32,671 bases of DNA. Origin: Mycolicibacterium vinylchloridicum. Its GTDB lineage: Bacteria; Actinomycetota; Actinomycetes; Mycobacteriales; Mycobacteriaceae. Made by a program: the position numbers and the translations under genes. Under the pieces are notes generated by a model. It was not told the origin of the DNA, did not search any database, and saw only the letters and a list, made by a program, of their open reading frames with translations. Where the stretch lies: contig NZ_JACBJQ010000056.1 in NCBI RefSeq assembly GCF_013404075.1, forward strand, positions 1-32,671. Direction: 5' to 3'. Of the stretch, positions 1-7,997 are shown piece after piece. Within the stretch, counting starts at the first letter, position 1. Each line of letters begins with the position of its first letter.

Positions 1-44
1 TGTTCTATAAGGAAGTGACACTGGCCTAGCGGGCAGGATGTGTG

Positions 45-148
45 GTCGGGGCCCATGATCAGCCCGCTGGTGCTCTCCAGGCAGCCCTGCGCCGGGTGTC
101 ATGCAGGGCTGCCTGGAGAGCACCAGCGGGCTGATCATGGGCCCCGAC
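45..148. repeat. Perfect 46-bp inverted repeat with 12-nt loop
   Basis: Bases 45-90 are the exact reverse complement of 103-148, separated by 12 nt (91-102). The right arm is normal lppZ coding sequence. The left arm replaces what should be the preceding lppZ codons and brings an in-frame stop at 56-58. Similarity ends abruptly outside both arms. A 46-bp perfect palindrome is unusual for a stable chromosome and resembles either a fold-back sequencing/assembly chimera at a contig end or a short inverted duplication. Confidence 0.95.
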
Positions 149-1015
149 AGCAAGACCGCCCTGGTGGCCGAACGCACCACCGGTGCGATCAAGGACGTGT
201 CCGTCAGCGCCGAACCGAAGATCAAAACCGTCATCCCGGTCGACCCGAGCGGTGACGGCGGACTGATGGACATCGTGCTCTCGCCCACCTACTCCCAGGA
301 CCGCCTGATGTACGCCTACATCAGCACGCCCTCCGACAACCAGGTGATCCGGGTGGCTGACGGCGACATCCCCAAGCCCATCCTGACCGGGATTCCCAAG
401 GGAGCCACCGGCAATACCGGGTCGCTGATCTTCACCAGCCCGACCACGCTCGTGGTACAGACCGGCGACGCCGGCAACCCCGCGCTCGCAGCAGATCCGA
501 AATCCTTGGCGGGTAAAGTGATCCGCCTGGAACAGCCCACGACGGTCAATCCGGCACCGCCGACGACCGCGCTGTCCGGGATGGGCCCCGCCGGTGGGAT
601 GTGCATCGACCCGACCGACAAGTCGCTGTACATCACCGACCGCAGTCCGGCCGGCGATCGCCTGCAACGCATCTCGCCGGACGCGAAGACCACGACGGTG
701 TGGACGTGGCCGGATAAGCCCGGCGTCGCGGGGTGTGCCGCACTGGACGGCACGGTGCTGGTCAATCTCGTCAATGCCAAGCAAACCGTCGCGGTCCGGC
801 TCGCACAGGGCACCGGCGCGGTCACCGGCGAGCCCGAGGTGGTGCGTCAGGACACCCATGGCCACGCGTGGGCGCTCGAGGTGGCGCCGGACGGAAACAT
901 CTGGAGCGCAACGGTCAACCGCACCGCCGGTGACGCCGAGAAGCTGGACGACGTGGTGTTCCCGCTCTTCCCGCAGGGCGGCGGCTTCCCGCGCAGCAAC
1001 GCGGACAACACCTAG
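101..1015 (+). pseudogene. lppZ: LppZ-like lipoprotein, 5'-truncated
   Basis: The 304 residues closely resemble, from memory, M. tuberculosis LppZ (Rv3006), a lipoprotein with a glucose/sorbosone-dehydrogenase-like beta-propeller; its substrate is not established. Propeller-type repeats run throughout, and the C-terminus (DDVVFPLFPQGGGFPR) is intact. The N-terminal portion, about 70 residues including signal peptide, lipobox Cys and proline-rich linker in LppZ, is missing. Codons just before the ATG still read A-P-G-V as in LppZ, so ATG 101 is an internal methionine rather than the true start. Upstream the frame runs into the inverted repeat and a stop at 56-58. The break may be a real rearrangement or an assembly error. 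As it stands the protein could not be exported. Confidence 0.85.
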
Positions 1016-1097
1016 CCGATTACCAAACGGATCTCCCGTCGGCCGTCATCGGCGACCGACATTCGCAGGTGAGCGGCCCTGTCGCCATATCGGCTTC

Positions 1098-1112
1098 TGG
1101 TAGCGTCTACCA
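1098..1112. promoter_or_regulatory. Small palindrome before the TetR gene
   Basis: TGGTAG and CTACCA form a perfect 6-bp inverted repeat with a 3-nt spacer. It overlaps the left end of the asymmetric site at 1109-1124 and lies about 40 bp before the regulator start codon. It could be part of an autoregulatory operator. This is inference from symmetry and position. Confidence 0.4.
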
Positions 1113-1124
1113 AATATCGGGTCA
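1109..1124 (+). promoter_or_regulatory. Putative operator, site 1 (shared 16-bp motif)
   Basis: ACCAAATATCGGGTCA matches site 2 (9712-9727) at 13 of 16 positions. It lies 26 nt before the GTG start of the tandem TetR gene and reads in the same direction. All three copies of the motif are intergenic. The motif is not palindromic, which fits a regulator with two non-identical TetR domains in one chain. Confidence 0.6.
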
Positions 1125-1150
1125 GCCGGGTACCAGTCTTTGGAGGAGTC

Positions 1151-2428
1151 GTGGGGCGTGCACGCGTGACGCCGAAGCTCGGCAACGCCTACGACGACGG
1201 CACCCGGCGCACTGAGATCCTGCAGACGGCAGCGTCGATCATCGCCACCTCGGGCCTGCGGACCTCGCTGCAGGAAATCGCCGATGCGGCAGGCATTCTG
1301 CCCGGCAGCCTGTATCACCACTTCGACTCCAAGGAAGCGATCCTCGTCGAGTTGCTGCACCGCTACCACGAGGATCTGGATCGCGTCGCCGGTGAGGCGC
1401 AGACCAGGCTGAACGACCCCGATTTTCATCCGGCCTTCGATCAGATCGCCGAGCTGTCCACGGCGATCGCGCACTGCGGGATCACCCATCGCGCCGCCTT
1501 GCAGATGTCGTTCTATGAGGGTCCGAGCTCCCATCACGAACTGACCACGCTAGCGGCACGGCGCCCGACCGCATTGCTGCAGTCGATGCTGGAGACGCTT
1601 CGTGCGGCGCGATGGAGCGGCTATCTGCGATCCGATGTCGACCTGGCCGTGCTGGCCGAGCGCATCGTGCAGACGATGCTGCAGATCGGACTCGACGTCA
1701 TCCGGGGCAACGCGGGGCCAGACAAGTCGGCCGTGCTGCTGTGCCGGATCCTGTTAGAGGGCTTGGCCACCGGCTCCCCCACCGACGAACAGCTGGATGC
1801 GTCCGCGGCGTTCCTGGCCGCAGATGCCGTGGTCCGGTCGTGGACCGACGACGCCGATGCCGAACCTGATGACAAGGCCGCCCATGTACGAGCTGTCGCC
1901 AGAGCCGAATTCGGCAAGAAGGGCTATGAGGTCACCACGGTTCGTGACATCGCCTCGGCGGCCGGCATGGGAACCGGAACCGTCTATCGGTTGATCGGAT
2001 CGAAGGATCAGCTGCTGGCGTCGATCATGCAGTCCTTCGGCGAGAAGGTCGCCATGGGATGGTCCGAGGTGCTTGCGGCGGATTCCACGATTGTCGAGAA
2101 GCTGGACGCCTTGAGCTGGATCAACACCAACGCGATGGATCGCTTCGCCGACGAGTTCCGGATTCAGCTGGCCTGGATGCGCCAGTCTCCCCCGGACACG
2201 CCCAACCCCGGATGGTTGTTCACCAAGCGGGTGCGGCAGATGAAAAGCCTTTTGGCCGAGGGCATCAGGTCCGGCGAGATCGGTATCGACTGCCCGCCCA
2301 ACGATCTCCTGGCGCGTTCGGTGATCGGTGTCGGCTGGATCCCCGAGAGCATTCTGCGCCAGCTGGGTACCCGCGCGTCACTGCTGTGCGTGCGGGACAC
2401 GACGCTCCGCGGCGTCGTGGTGCATTGA
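1151..2428 (+). CDS. Tandem-domain TetR-family transcriptional regulator
   Basis: The protein has 425 residues, about twice the usual TetR length, and contains two complete TetR units. The first helix-turn-helix spans about residues 20-68 (includes IADAAGILPGSLYHHF) and the second about 243-290 (includes IASAAGMGTGTVYRLI). Each is followed by a helical ligand-binding/dimerisation region. A single-chain tandem TetR architecture is known from mycobacterial Mce3R, reported to bind a non-palindromic site, but the sequence here is not Mce3R. GTG 1151 is preceded by GGAGGA at 1142-1147 with close spacing; the next in-frame GTG (1166) is too far from it. A 16-bp site upstream recurs twice in the neighbouring operon region, so this protein probably controls itself and that operon. 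The ligand is unknown. Confidence 0.9.
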   Translation: MGRARVTPKLGNAYDDGTRRTEILQTAASIIATSGLRTSLQEIADAAGILPGSLYHHFDSKEAILVELLHRYHEDLDRVAGEAQTRLNDPDFHPAFDQIAELSTAIAHCGITHRAALQMSFYEGPSSHHELTTLAARRPTALLQSMLETLRAARWSGYLRSDVDLAVLAERIVQTMLQIGLDVIRGNAGPDKSAVLLCRILLEGLATGSPTDEQLDASAAFLAADAVVRSWTDDADAEPDDKAAHVRAVARAEFGKKGYEVTTVRDIASAAGMGTGTVYRLIGSKDQLLASIMQSFGEKVAMGWSEVLAADSTIVEKLDALSWINTNAMDRFADEFRIQLAWMRQSPPDTPNPGWLFTKRVRQMKSLLAEGIRSGEIGIDCPPNDLLARSVIGVGWIPESILRQLGTRASLLCVRDTTLRGVVVH

Positions 2429-2451
2429 TGTCGCTCGAAGCACATGAGTCC

Positions 2452-2470
2452 GCCCGCTGAGCGTGCGGGC
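2452..2470. terminator. Weak hairpin between convergent genes
   Basis: GCCCGC and GCGGGC form a 6-bp stem with a 7-nt loop, just after the TetR stop (2428) and before the P450 stop (2595). There is no T-run. The position between convergent genes suits a bidirectional terminator, but the stem is short. Confidence 0.3.
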
Positions 2471-2594
2471 TGTCGTTGACGAAACCTCGACGATCTCGAC
2501 GAGAAGTCCCACGCTCGGCACATGGGGTGCACCAACGCCAGTCGCGCGAAAGTTCAAGTGGCGGTGTCGATAACCACAGGCTGGAGGGGCCCTA

Positions 2595-3806
2595 CTACGC
2601 GTCGAACAGCACAGGCAGTGACGTCGGCGAGCGGAACACCTGTCCGCGGATGTGCGGGTCGTCCCCGTCGGGGTCCATCCGCAGGTTGGGCAGCCGGTCG
2701 AGCAAGAGGTTGACGGCGGTACGCATTTCCAGACGCGCCAGATGCATGCCGAGGCAGACGTGCACGCCGTATCCCCAGCCGAGATTGCTGCGCGGCTCGC
2801 GGAAGAGGTCGAAGGTGTCGGGCTGCGGCCAGCGGTCCTCCTGCCGGTTCGCCGCGCCCAGCATCGGCATCACCGATGCGCCCGCCGGAATCGGCACCCC
2901 GCCGAGTTCGGTATCGCGGGTGGCGACCCGAGTGATGGTGAGCAGCGGCGGATTCCACCGCACCCCCTCCTCGATGGCCGCCGGCAGCAGCGAGCGGTCG
3001 TCGCGCACGGCCTCGAGCTGCGCGGGATCCGACAACAGTGCGAAGAGCAGATTGCCCAGCGACCGGTAGGTCGTTTCGACGCCGGCGGGCAACAACAGCC
3101 GCAGGAACGAGAAGATCTCCTCGTCGGCGAGCTTCTCGCCGTCGATCTCCGCGGCGGCCAGCAGGCTGATCAGGTCGTCGCGCGGTTCGGCCCGGCGCGC
3201 CTGAAGGATCGGCCGGTAGTACTCGACCAGTGCGGCCGAGGCCGCCAGACCGCGTTCGGGATTCATGATCCAGCTCAGCAGCGAGATCGACCAGCGCTGG
3301 AATTGCGGATAGTCCTCCTCCGGCAATCCCAACAGGCCCGCGATGATCCGGCTCGGATAGGTGAAGGTGAACTCCTTCACCAGATCGGCCTTGCCGGTGC
3401 CGGCAAAGGCGTCGATGAGCTCGTTACCGACGCGAGCGACCAGCTCGTCCTGCCAACGCGCAAGTGACTTCTGCGAGAAGGCCTTCGAGATCAAGGCGCG
3501 CAACCGGCCGTGCACCGGCTCGTCCATGCCGAGCATGACTCGCTCCCCCAGCACCGGGCCGAAGGCGGCGATGACACCCGACGACGAGAACGTCTCGTTG
3601 TCGCGCAGCATCTGCTGCGCCTCCTCGAACCGGTACACGATGAAGACCGGCAGACCGGCCTCTCCCGGCATCGCCGACCCTTCGATGCGCTGGACCGGCT
3701 CTTCGCGGCGCAACCGGGCCAGCTCCGGGAACGGATCCCGCACATTGCCGGACACGACGTCGTCGAAGGAGCCGAAGTCCTCGAGGTCGTCGAAAAGCTG
3801 TTCCAT
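2595..3806 (-). CDS. Cytochrome P450 monooxygenase
   Basis: This 403-residue soluble bacterial-type P450 would hydroxylate an unknown substrate using electrons from ferredoxin; no ferredoxin gene lies next to it. Visible signatures are the I-helix oxygen-activation motif (AGVETT), the K-helix ExxR (E-G-V-R), the PERF-like region, and the heme-binding loop WGYGVHVCLG with Cys351 as thiolate ligand. It is the last gene of the six-gene minus-strand operon. Its ATG overlaps the stop codon of the upstream SDR gene (TAATG) and has AAGGAG before it, implying translational coupling. I cannot assign a CYP family by eye. Co-transcription with an SDR suggests sequential oxidation of an alcohol formed by the P450. 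Confidence 0.95.
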   Translation of the reverse strand: MEQLFDDLEDFGSFDDVVSGNVRDPFPELARLRREEPVQRIEGSAMPGEAGLPVFIVYRFEEAQQMLRDNETFSSSGVIAAFGPVLGERVMLGMDEPVHGRLRALISKAFSQKSLARWQDELVARVGNELIDAFAGTGKADLVKEFTFTYPSRIIAGLLGLPEEDYPQFQRWSISLLSWIMNPERGLAASAALVEYYRPILQARRAEPRDDLISLLAAAEIDGEKLADEEIFSFLRLLLPAGVETTYRSLGNLLFALLSDPAQLEAVRDDRSLLPAAIEEGVRWNPPLLTITRVATRDTELGGVPIPAGASVMPMLGAANRQEDRWPQPDTFDLFREPRSNLGWGYGVHVCLGMHLARLEMRTAVNLLLDRLPNLRMDPDGDDPHIRGQVFRSPTSLPVLFDA

Positions 3807-4813
3807 TACTGCTCCTTCTGTTGCTGCGGTGGCTGTTTGGCAGCTGCCCGCTTGCCCGCGGCCGCGACGATGCGTTGCATCACCGGCGGCGGTACGACCT
3901 TCATGGCAAGCACCATCGCCTTCTGAGTCGCGGTGAGCGGATGGACGCCGGCGCGCATCGCCCCCTGCCTGGGGATGCCCAGCACGATCCGTGACAGGTG
4001 ATGCATGCCTGACGATGGCAGGAATCTGTTGGACACCAACAGCATCGACGCGTCCGGGCCGACACCGTGCCGGCGGAACGGTCCACGATCCGCCAGCACC
4101 TTGACCAATCCGTCGGCAAAGCGTTCCGGCGATCGGGCAAGTTTCATCGCCAAGCGGCCACGGGTGTCCATCGTCTGGTGCAGCCGCGCGTAAGGACCAC
4201 TGAAGTCGCGGTCATCGGTGGTGCCGGCGTCGGTGATGATCTCGGTGTCGTAGGTGCCCGTGATCAGCACCGTGACGCCGAGTCCGAACGGCGCGATCTC
4301 GGAGGCCAACGATTCTCCCCAGCGTTCCATCGCCCCCTTGCTCGCCGAGTACGGAGCGGTGGCCGGCTGCCCGCGCACCCCGGCCGAGCTGCACACCAGA
4401 ACGATCCGCCCCTCCCCTGCGGCCCTCATCGACGGCAACAGCGCATTGGTCAGTGCCACCGGACCGATTACGTGCGTGGCGAACATGCGTTGCCACAGCT
4501 CTGCATCGGTCTCCTCGGACATGCCGGCCGAGGAGATCCCGGCATTGTGCACCACGGCATAGGGTGCTCCGACCCGTTCTTCAATGGCCTTGGCGGCAGC
4601 CGAAACCGACGCGTTGTCCGTCAGGTCGAGCTGCACACCGATCAGCCGGTCGTCGTCCTCGCTCGCGCCGGTCGCTTCACGCAGCAACGGCATGCCCCGG
4701 TCCGGGGTGCGCATGGCCGCCACCACCTGCCAGCCTTCCCGGTACAGCCGCACCGCCGAGGCGAATCCCAAACCGCGGGCGGCGCCGGTGATGACGACGG
4801 TGCGGCTACCCAT
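3806..4813 (-). CDS. Short-chain dehydrogenase/reductase (SDR)
   Basis: This 335-residue NAD(P)-dependent oxidoreductase has the classical SDR signatures: TGAARGLG cofactor loop near residues 9-16, NAG motif (HNAGIS), catalytic Ser in the CSSAG segment and YSASK catalytic Tyr/Lys. A C-terminal extension of about 80 residues beyond the Rossmann core ends in a basic, Gln-rich tail. ATG 4811-4813 was chosen; it overlaps the stop of the AveC-like gene. A GTG 18 nt further upstream (4831) would only add MPLRTR. It sits between the AveC-like gene and the P450 with overlaps on both sides. The substrate is unknown; oxidation or reduction of an intermediate also handled by the P450 is likely. Confidence 0.9.
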   Translation of the reverse strand: MGSRTVVITGAARGLGFASAVRLYREGWQVVAAMRTPDRGMPLLREATGASEDDDRLIGVQLDLTDNASVSAAAKAIEERVGAPYAVVHNAGISSAGMSEETDAELWQRMFATHVIGPVALTNALLPSMRAAGEGRIVLVCSSAGVRGQPATAPYSASKGAMERWGESLASEIAPFGLGVTVLITGTYDTEIITDAGTTDDRDFSGPYARLHQTMDTRGRLAMKLARSPERFADGLVKVLADRGPFRRHGVGPDASMLLVSNRFLPSSGMHHLSRIVLGIPRQGAMRAGVHPLTATQKAMVLAMKVVPPPVMQRIVAAAGKRAAAKQPPQQQKEQ

Positions 4814-5942
4814 TCGCGTTCTCAGCGGCACAACGATTGCTCGTCGAGCCGAGTTCGACGTCGGTGTTCCGCGACGGTCCCTGCTGCCACGTGGACCACT
4901 TGCCGACCGAGTAGGGTCCCTCGGCTCCGTTCGCCCGGTAATAGCCTTGCGGATCGTAGACCTTTGCTTCGGGATAGGGCCACGGGCAGGCCACCGAGGT
5001 GGCGGCGCCGCTGGCCTTGATGACCCAGAACCAGCCGCCGTAGAGGAAGTACGAGATGTTGATGATCGTGAACATCACGAGGAACATGCCGAGTACCGGC
5101 TTCTTCGGGAACAGTTTGGCCTTGGCGGCGAGCTTTTCGGCCACCGACTTACCGGTGTCGTCGCGGTAGACGAGAATCGCCGCCGGGATCATCACGAACG
5201 TCACCGACAGCGACTCCCACAGCAGTGGGAACTGGAAAGTGCTGCCGGCGAACAGTGTTCCCCACGGGATGGCCTGCGAGTAGATGTAGAGCCCGGTCCG
5301 GACCAAGCTGATCTCCAGCATGGCGTCGAAGATGAAACCGATCACCAGTACGAGCAGGGCGAGGCTGATCAGCGGGTGGCGGCTGACGAATGACTCGGGG
5401 CCTTTTCTGGCCTGCAGTTTGCGCAGGATCCAGATGGCCGGGAAGTACGGACCGAAATAGAAAGTCACATAACCGAACACGATGAAGGGTTCCACTGTCG
5501 GCGACATCATGATCAGGTACCAGGACTCCGGCCAGTGCATCAGCGCCGGGTTGTACACCGCGTACGGCGACCAGTTCATGATCGGGTCCTGCCATACGAT
5601 CAGGGTGGTGACCAGAACCATCATCAGCACCGGGCTGCCGGGGTTCTTGCGCCAGCCACGGATGAACACGATCGTCAGGACCACGACCATGATCAAGGCG
5701 CCGATCTGCGGTACCAGCTGCCAGTGATCCCAGGGCGTCAGGAAATCGACCGGACGTGGCCGCCCCTCGACTTCGGGGTTGGCCACGCGCGGGTCGACAG
5801 CGGTACGCCCGACCACAAGGAACAACCCGAGGAAGCCGAGCCACGCCAGCAGCGCGATCACCCGGCCCCAGTTCGGCCCTGTGCGAGCACGTTTCGCTAT
5901 CTGCGCAGCGGTGTCCGGAGGCGTGGATTCCTGTGTGGTCAT
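4806..5942 (-). CDS. AveC-like (spirocyclase-family) multi-spanning membrane protein
   Basis: The 378 residues contain about seven hydrophobic membrane segments (near residues 25-47, 75-97, 103-125, 150-175, 195-220, 235-258 and 280-305), then a hydrophilic C-terminal tail. The arrangement and motifs such as WQDPIMNW match, in my recollection, the 'spirocyclase AveC family' common in mycobacteria. AveC is a dehydratase/spirocyclase in avermectin biosynthesis, but mycobacterial homologues have no proven reaction. It starts 4 nt after the solute-binding-like gene and overlaps the SDR gene downstream. A membrane enzyme acting on a hydrophobic substrate, or a membrane partner for the neighbours, are both possible. 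The family call is moderately sure; membrane topology is clear. Confidence 0.75.
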   Translation of the reverse strand: MTTQESTPPDTAAQIAKRARTGPNWGRVIALLAWLGFLGLFLVVGRTAVDPRVANPEVEGRPRPVDFLTPWDHWQLVPQIGALIMVVVLTIVFIRGWRKNPGSPVLMMVLVTTLIVWQDPIMNWSPYAVYNPALMHWPESWYLIMMSPTVEPFIVFGYVTFYFGPYFPAIWILRKLQARKGPESFVSRHPLISLALLVLVIGFIFDAMLEISLVRTGLYIYSQAIPWGTLFAGSTFQFPLLWESLSVTFVMIPAAILVYRDDTGKSVAEKLAAKAKLFPKKPVLGMFLVMFTIINISYFLYGGWFWVIKASGAATSVACPWPYPEAKVYDPQGYYRANGAEGPYSVGKWSTWQQGPSRNTDVELGSTSNRCAAENANG

Positions 5943-5946
5943 CGAT

Positions 5947-7065
5947 TCAGCCGTCCGCTCCGAAGCGATCGACCAGATGCGAGTTCACGCCGTCGGCGTC
6001 GAGCGTGCGGGCCACCAGGTACCCCGACCCCATCCAAGCCCGCCGCGTCCATTTGCCCAGGGATACCCGGGTTCCGGGCGCACCCGATGCCGCGGGCAGC
6101 ATCTTCACCCGTTCCAGCGCCTCCTTGACACCCCGCGGGCTCAGCGGGTGTGCGTCCGCGAAAGCGCGCACGAGTGTCGCGGCCACATCGTGGTTGACCA
6201 CGGTCACGCAATACTCGGGCCGGCTGCCGCCGTAACGCGCTGCGTAACGATCCAGCCACGCCTGCCCGATCGGGTTGCCCTCGTCGTACTGGTCGACACC
6301 GATCCAGCCCATGAAGGCCTTCCACATGATCGGGTTGACCCAGGCGTTCTGGAACGCGGTGGTGGTGAACCGCGGCGGGTCCCACTCCAGCGTCTCCAGC
6401 ACCGGGTTGATGAAGACGATCCCGAAGCCGAAACCGAGATGCACGATGGCCTCGGCCTTCGCCTCGTGCAGTGACCGGACCGCGCCGTCGATGTCCTGCG
6501 CTGTCTGTGCGATCGCGGACTCGGCGACGATCCGAATACCCTTGCGGCGGCACGCACTTCGGAGGCTTTTCAGGTAGCTTTCACCGATCAGGCTCTGCTC
6601 GACCAGCACGCCGATCTCGGTCAGACCACGCTTGGCGATCAGGTCGACGATGAAGATCGGCTCGTCGGTCATCGATCCCTGCGGAAAGGCGAACGTCCAC
6701 TCCCCGAGCCAGTCGTCGGTGCCGGTCACACTGATCGCGGGCACCTTGAAGCGTTCCTCGATCGCTTCGCGCACCGGCACGCAGTTGTCGGTGATGTTCG
6801 GTCCGAACACCACCAGGCAACCCTCGTCGACGAGTTCGCCGTAGGCGTCGATCACGGCTTTGACGCTGCCCTTGGGCAAGCCTTCGACTTCCTTGTAGAT
6901 CATCTGAACCGGCCGGTCGATCCAGCCGTCGGCCATGGCCTCCTCAAAGACGAGCTCGAAGCACCTGGTGAACGACGACAGGAGCTCCTCGGGAAACCCC
7001 GGGGGCAGTGTGAAGTCCATCAGGTAACCGACTTTGATCGGCTCCGCGGTGCTTTCGTAGGACAT
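5947..7065 (-). CDS. Type I periplasmic-binding-fold protein without signal peptide
   Basis: The 372 residues resemble the Leu/Ile/Val- and amide-binding family (receptor ligand-binding fold). Features include the opening strand IKVGYLMDF, a Ser/Thr-Gly ligand region (ISVTGTDD) and the lobe-2 start EIGVLVEQSLIGESYL. ABC-transporter members of this family carry an export signal and a lipobox. This one begins MSYESTAEPIKVGYL with no hydrophobic N-terminus, and no permease or ATPase gene is in the window. It may be a cytoplasmic ligand sensor or carrier, like AmiC-type regulators. It lies 13 nt after the AAA+ gene and 4 nt before the AveC-like gene, so it belongs to the operon. Confidence 0.8.
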   Translation of the reverse strand: MSYESTAEPIKVGYLMDFTLPPGFPEELLSSFTRCFELVFEEAMADGWIDRPVQMIYKEVEGLPKGSVKAVIDAYGELVDEGCLVVFGPNITDNCVPVREAIEERFKVPAISVTGTDDWLGEWTFAFPQGSMTDEPIFIVDLIAKRGLTEIGVLVEQSLIGESYLKSLRSACRRKGIRIVAESAIAQTAQDIDGAVRSLHEAKAEAIVHLGFGFGIVFINPVLETLEWDPPRFTTTAFQNAWVNPIMWKAFMGWIGVDQYDEGNPIGQAWLDRYAARYGGSRPEYCVTVVNHDVAATLVRAFADAHPLSPRGVKEALERVKMLPAASGAPGTRVSLGKWTRRAWMGSGYLVARTLDADGVNSHLVDRFGADG

Positions 7066-7078
7066 TCGCTCTCCCGGG

Positions 7079-7924
7079 TCAGTTGGATGCGGGCAGGTAG
7101 ACGTCGATCATTTCCGCGAGACCGCGCCCGACGACGGCATCGTCGGTCAGCGGTCCCGCGATGGCGGCCAGCGCCGCCTCGCGCATCGGCAGTCCTTCGG
7201 CGATCAGCCGGCCGGCGGCGATCAGCACGCGCGTGGACGCCACCTCGCGAAGACCACCGGTTTCCAGACGGCGGACTGCCTGCCCGAACCGGACCAGCTC
7301 GGCGGCCACCTCAGGGTCGACCCCCGCTTCGTGAGCGACGATCCCTTCTTCGATTTCGGCTGTGGGAAAACCGAATTCAATGGCGACCATACGCTGGCGG
7401 GTGGAGTCCTTCAGATCCTTCAACACGCTCTGATAGCCCGGGTTGTACGACACGACAAGCCCGAAACCCGGTGCGGCGTGAAGTGTCACGCCCAGACGTT
7501 CGATGGGCAACTGGCGACGGTGGTCGGCGAGCGGATGCAGGACCACCGTGGTGTCCTGGCGCGCCTCGACCACCTCGTCGAGGTAGCAGATGGCGCCCTC
7601 GCGCACCGCGCGGGTCAGCGGGCCGTCGACCCACACCGTTTCGTCACCACGCAGCAGGTAGCGGCCGACCAGGTCGGCTGTGGTCAGATCGTCGTGGCAT
7701 GCGACCGTGATCAGGGGACGGCCCAGATCGTGGGCCATCGCCTCCACGAACCTCGTCTTGCCGCAGCCCGTGGGCCCCTTCAGCACCAGCGAAAGCCCTT
7801 GCCGGTAGGCCGCCTTGAAGACGGTCTCCTCGTTCGCTATCGCCTGGTAGTAGGGACGCTTCCCCTCGGGGAGGTAGGCAACCCCGTTCTGGTGCTCGAG
7901 CTTATCCGCGACCACTGATGGCAA
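7079..7924 (-). CDS. MoxR-type AAA+ ATPase of the CbbQ/NirQ/NorQ family
   Basis: This 281-residue protein has Walker A GPTGCGKT (residues 50-57), Walker B AICYLDEV (Asp116/Glu117), a sensor-1 Asn in VVSYNPGYQ, and the family C-terminal domain. Known members (NorQ, CbbQ) form hexamers that work with a VWA protein (NorD, CbbO) to activate or insert metal into a client enzyme: nitric-oxide reductase or RuBisCO. Its VWA partner lies immediately upstream. Neither NO reductase nor RuBisCO is in this window. The operon P450 or a membrane protein are candidate clients, but this is speculation. ATG 7924 is 73 nt after the VWA stop, and that gap contains a copy of the putative operator, so it may also have its own promoter. 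Confidence 0.9.
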   Translation of the reverse strand: MPSVVADKLEHQNGVAYLPEGKRPYYQAIANEETVFKAAYRQGLSLVLKGPTGCGKTRFVEAMAHDLGRPLITVACHDDLTTADLVGRYLLRGDETVWVDGPLTRAVREGAICYLDEVVEARQDTTVVLHPLADHRRQLPIERLGVTLHAAPGFGLVVSYNPGYQSVLKDLKDSTRQRMVAIEFGFPTAEIEEGIVAHEAGVDPEVAAELVRFGQAVRRLETGGLREVASTRVLIAAGRLIAEGLPMREAALAAIAGPLTDDAVVGRGLAEMIDVYLPASN

Positions 7925-7970
7925 CCTTCGTCCCTTCCCCGCGTCGCTGCGGTGGTTGGCAGCCTATCGC

Positions 7971-7986
7971 GGAACAGATGTTTGTT
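7971..7986 (-). promoter_or_regulatory. Putative operator, site 3 (shared 16-bp motif)
   Basis: On the minus strand the sequence is AACAAACATCTGTTCC, identical to site 2 (9712-9727) at 14 of 16 positions, including an exact ATCTGTTCC. It sits in the only sizeable gap inside the operon, between the VWA stop (7998) and the AAA+ start (7924), oriented toward the AAA+ gene and 46 nt before its ATG. An internal regulated promoter is the simplest reading. Confidence 0.6.
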
Positions 7987-7997
7987 TCAAGCATGCG

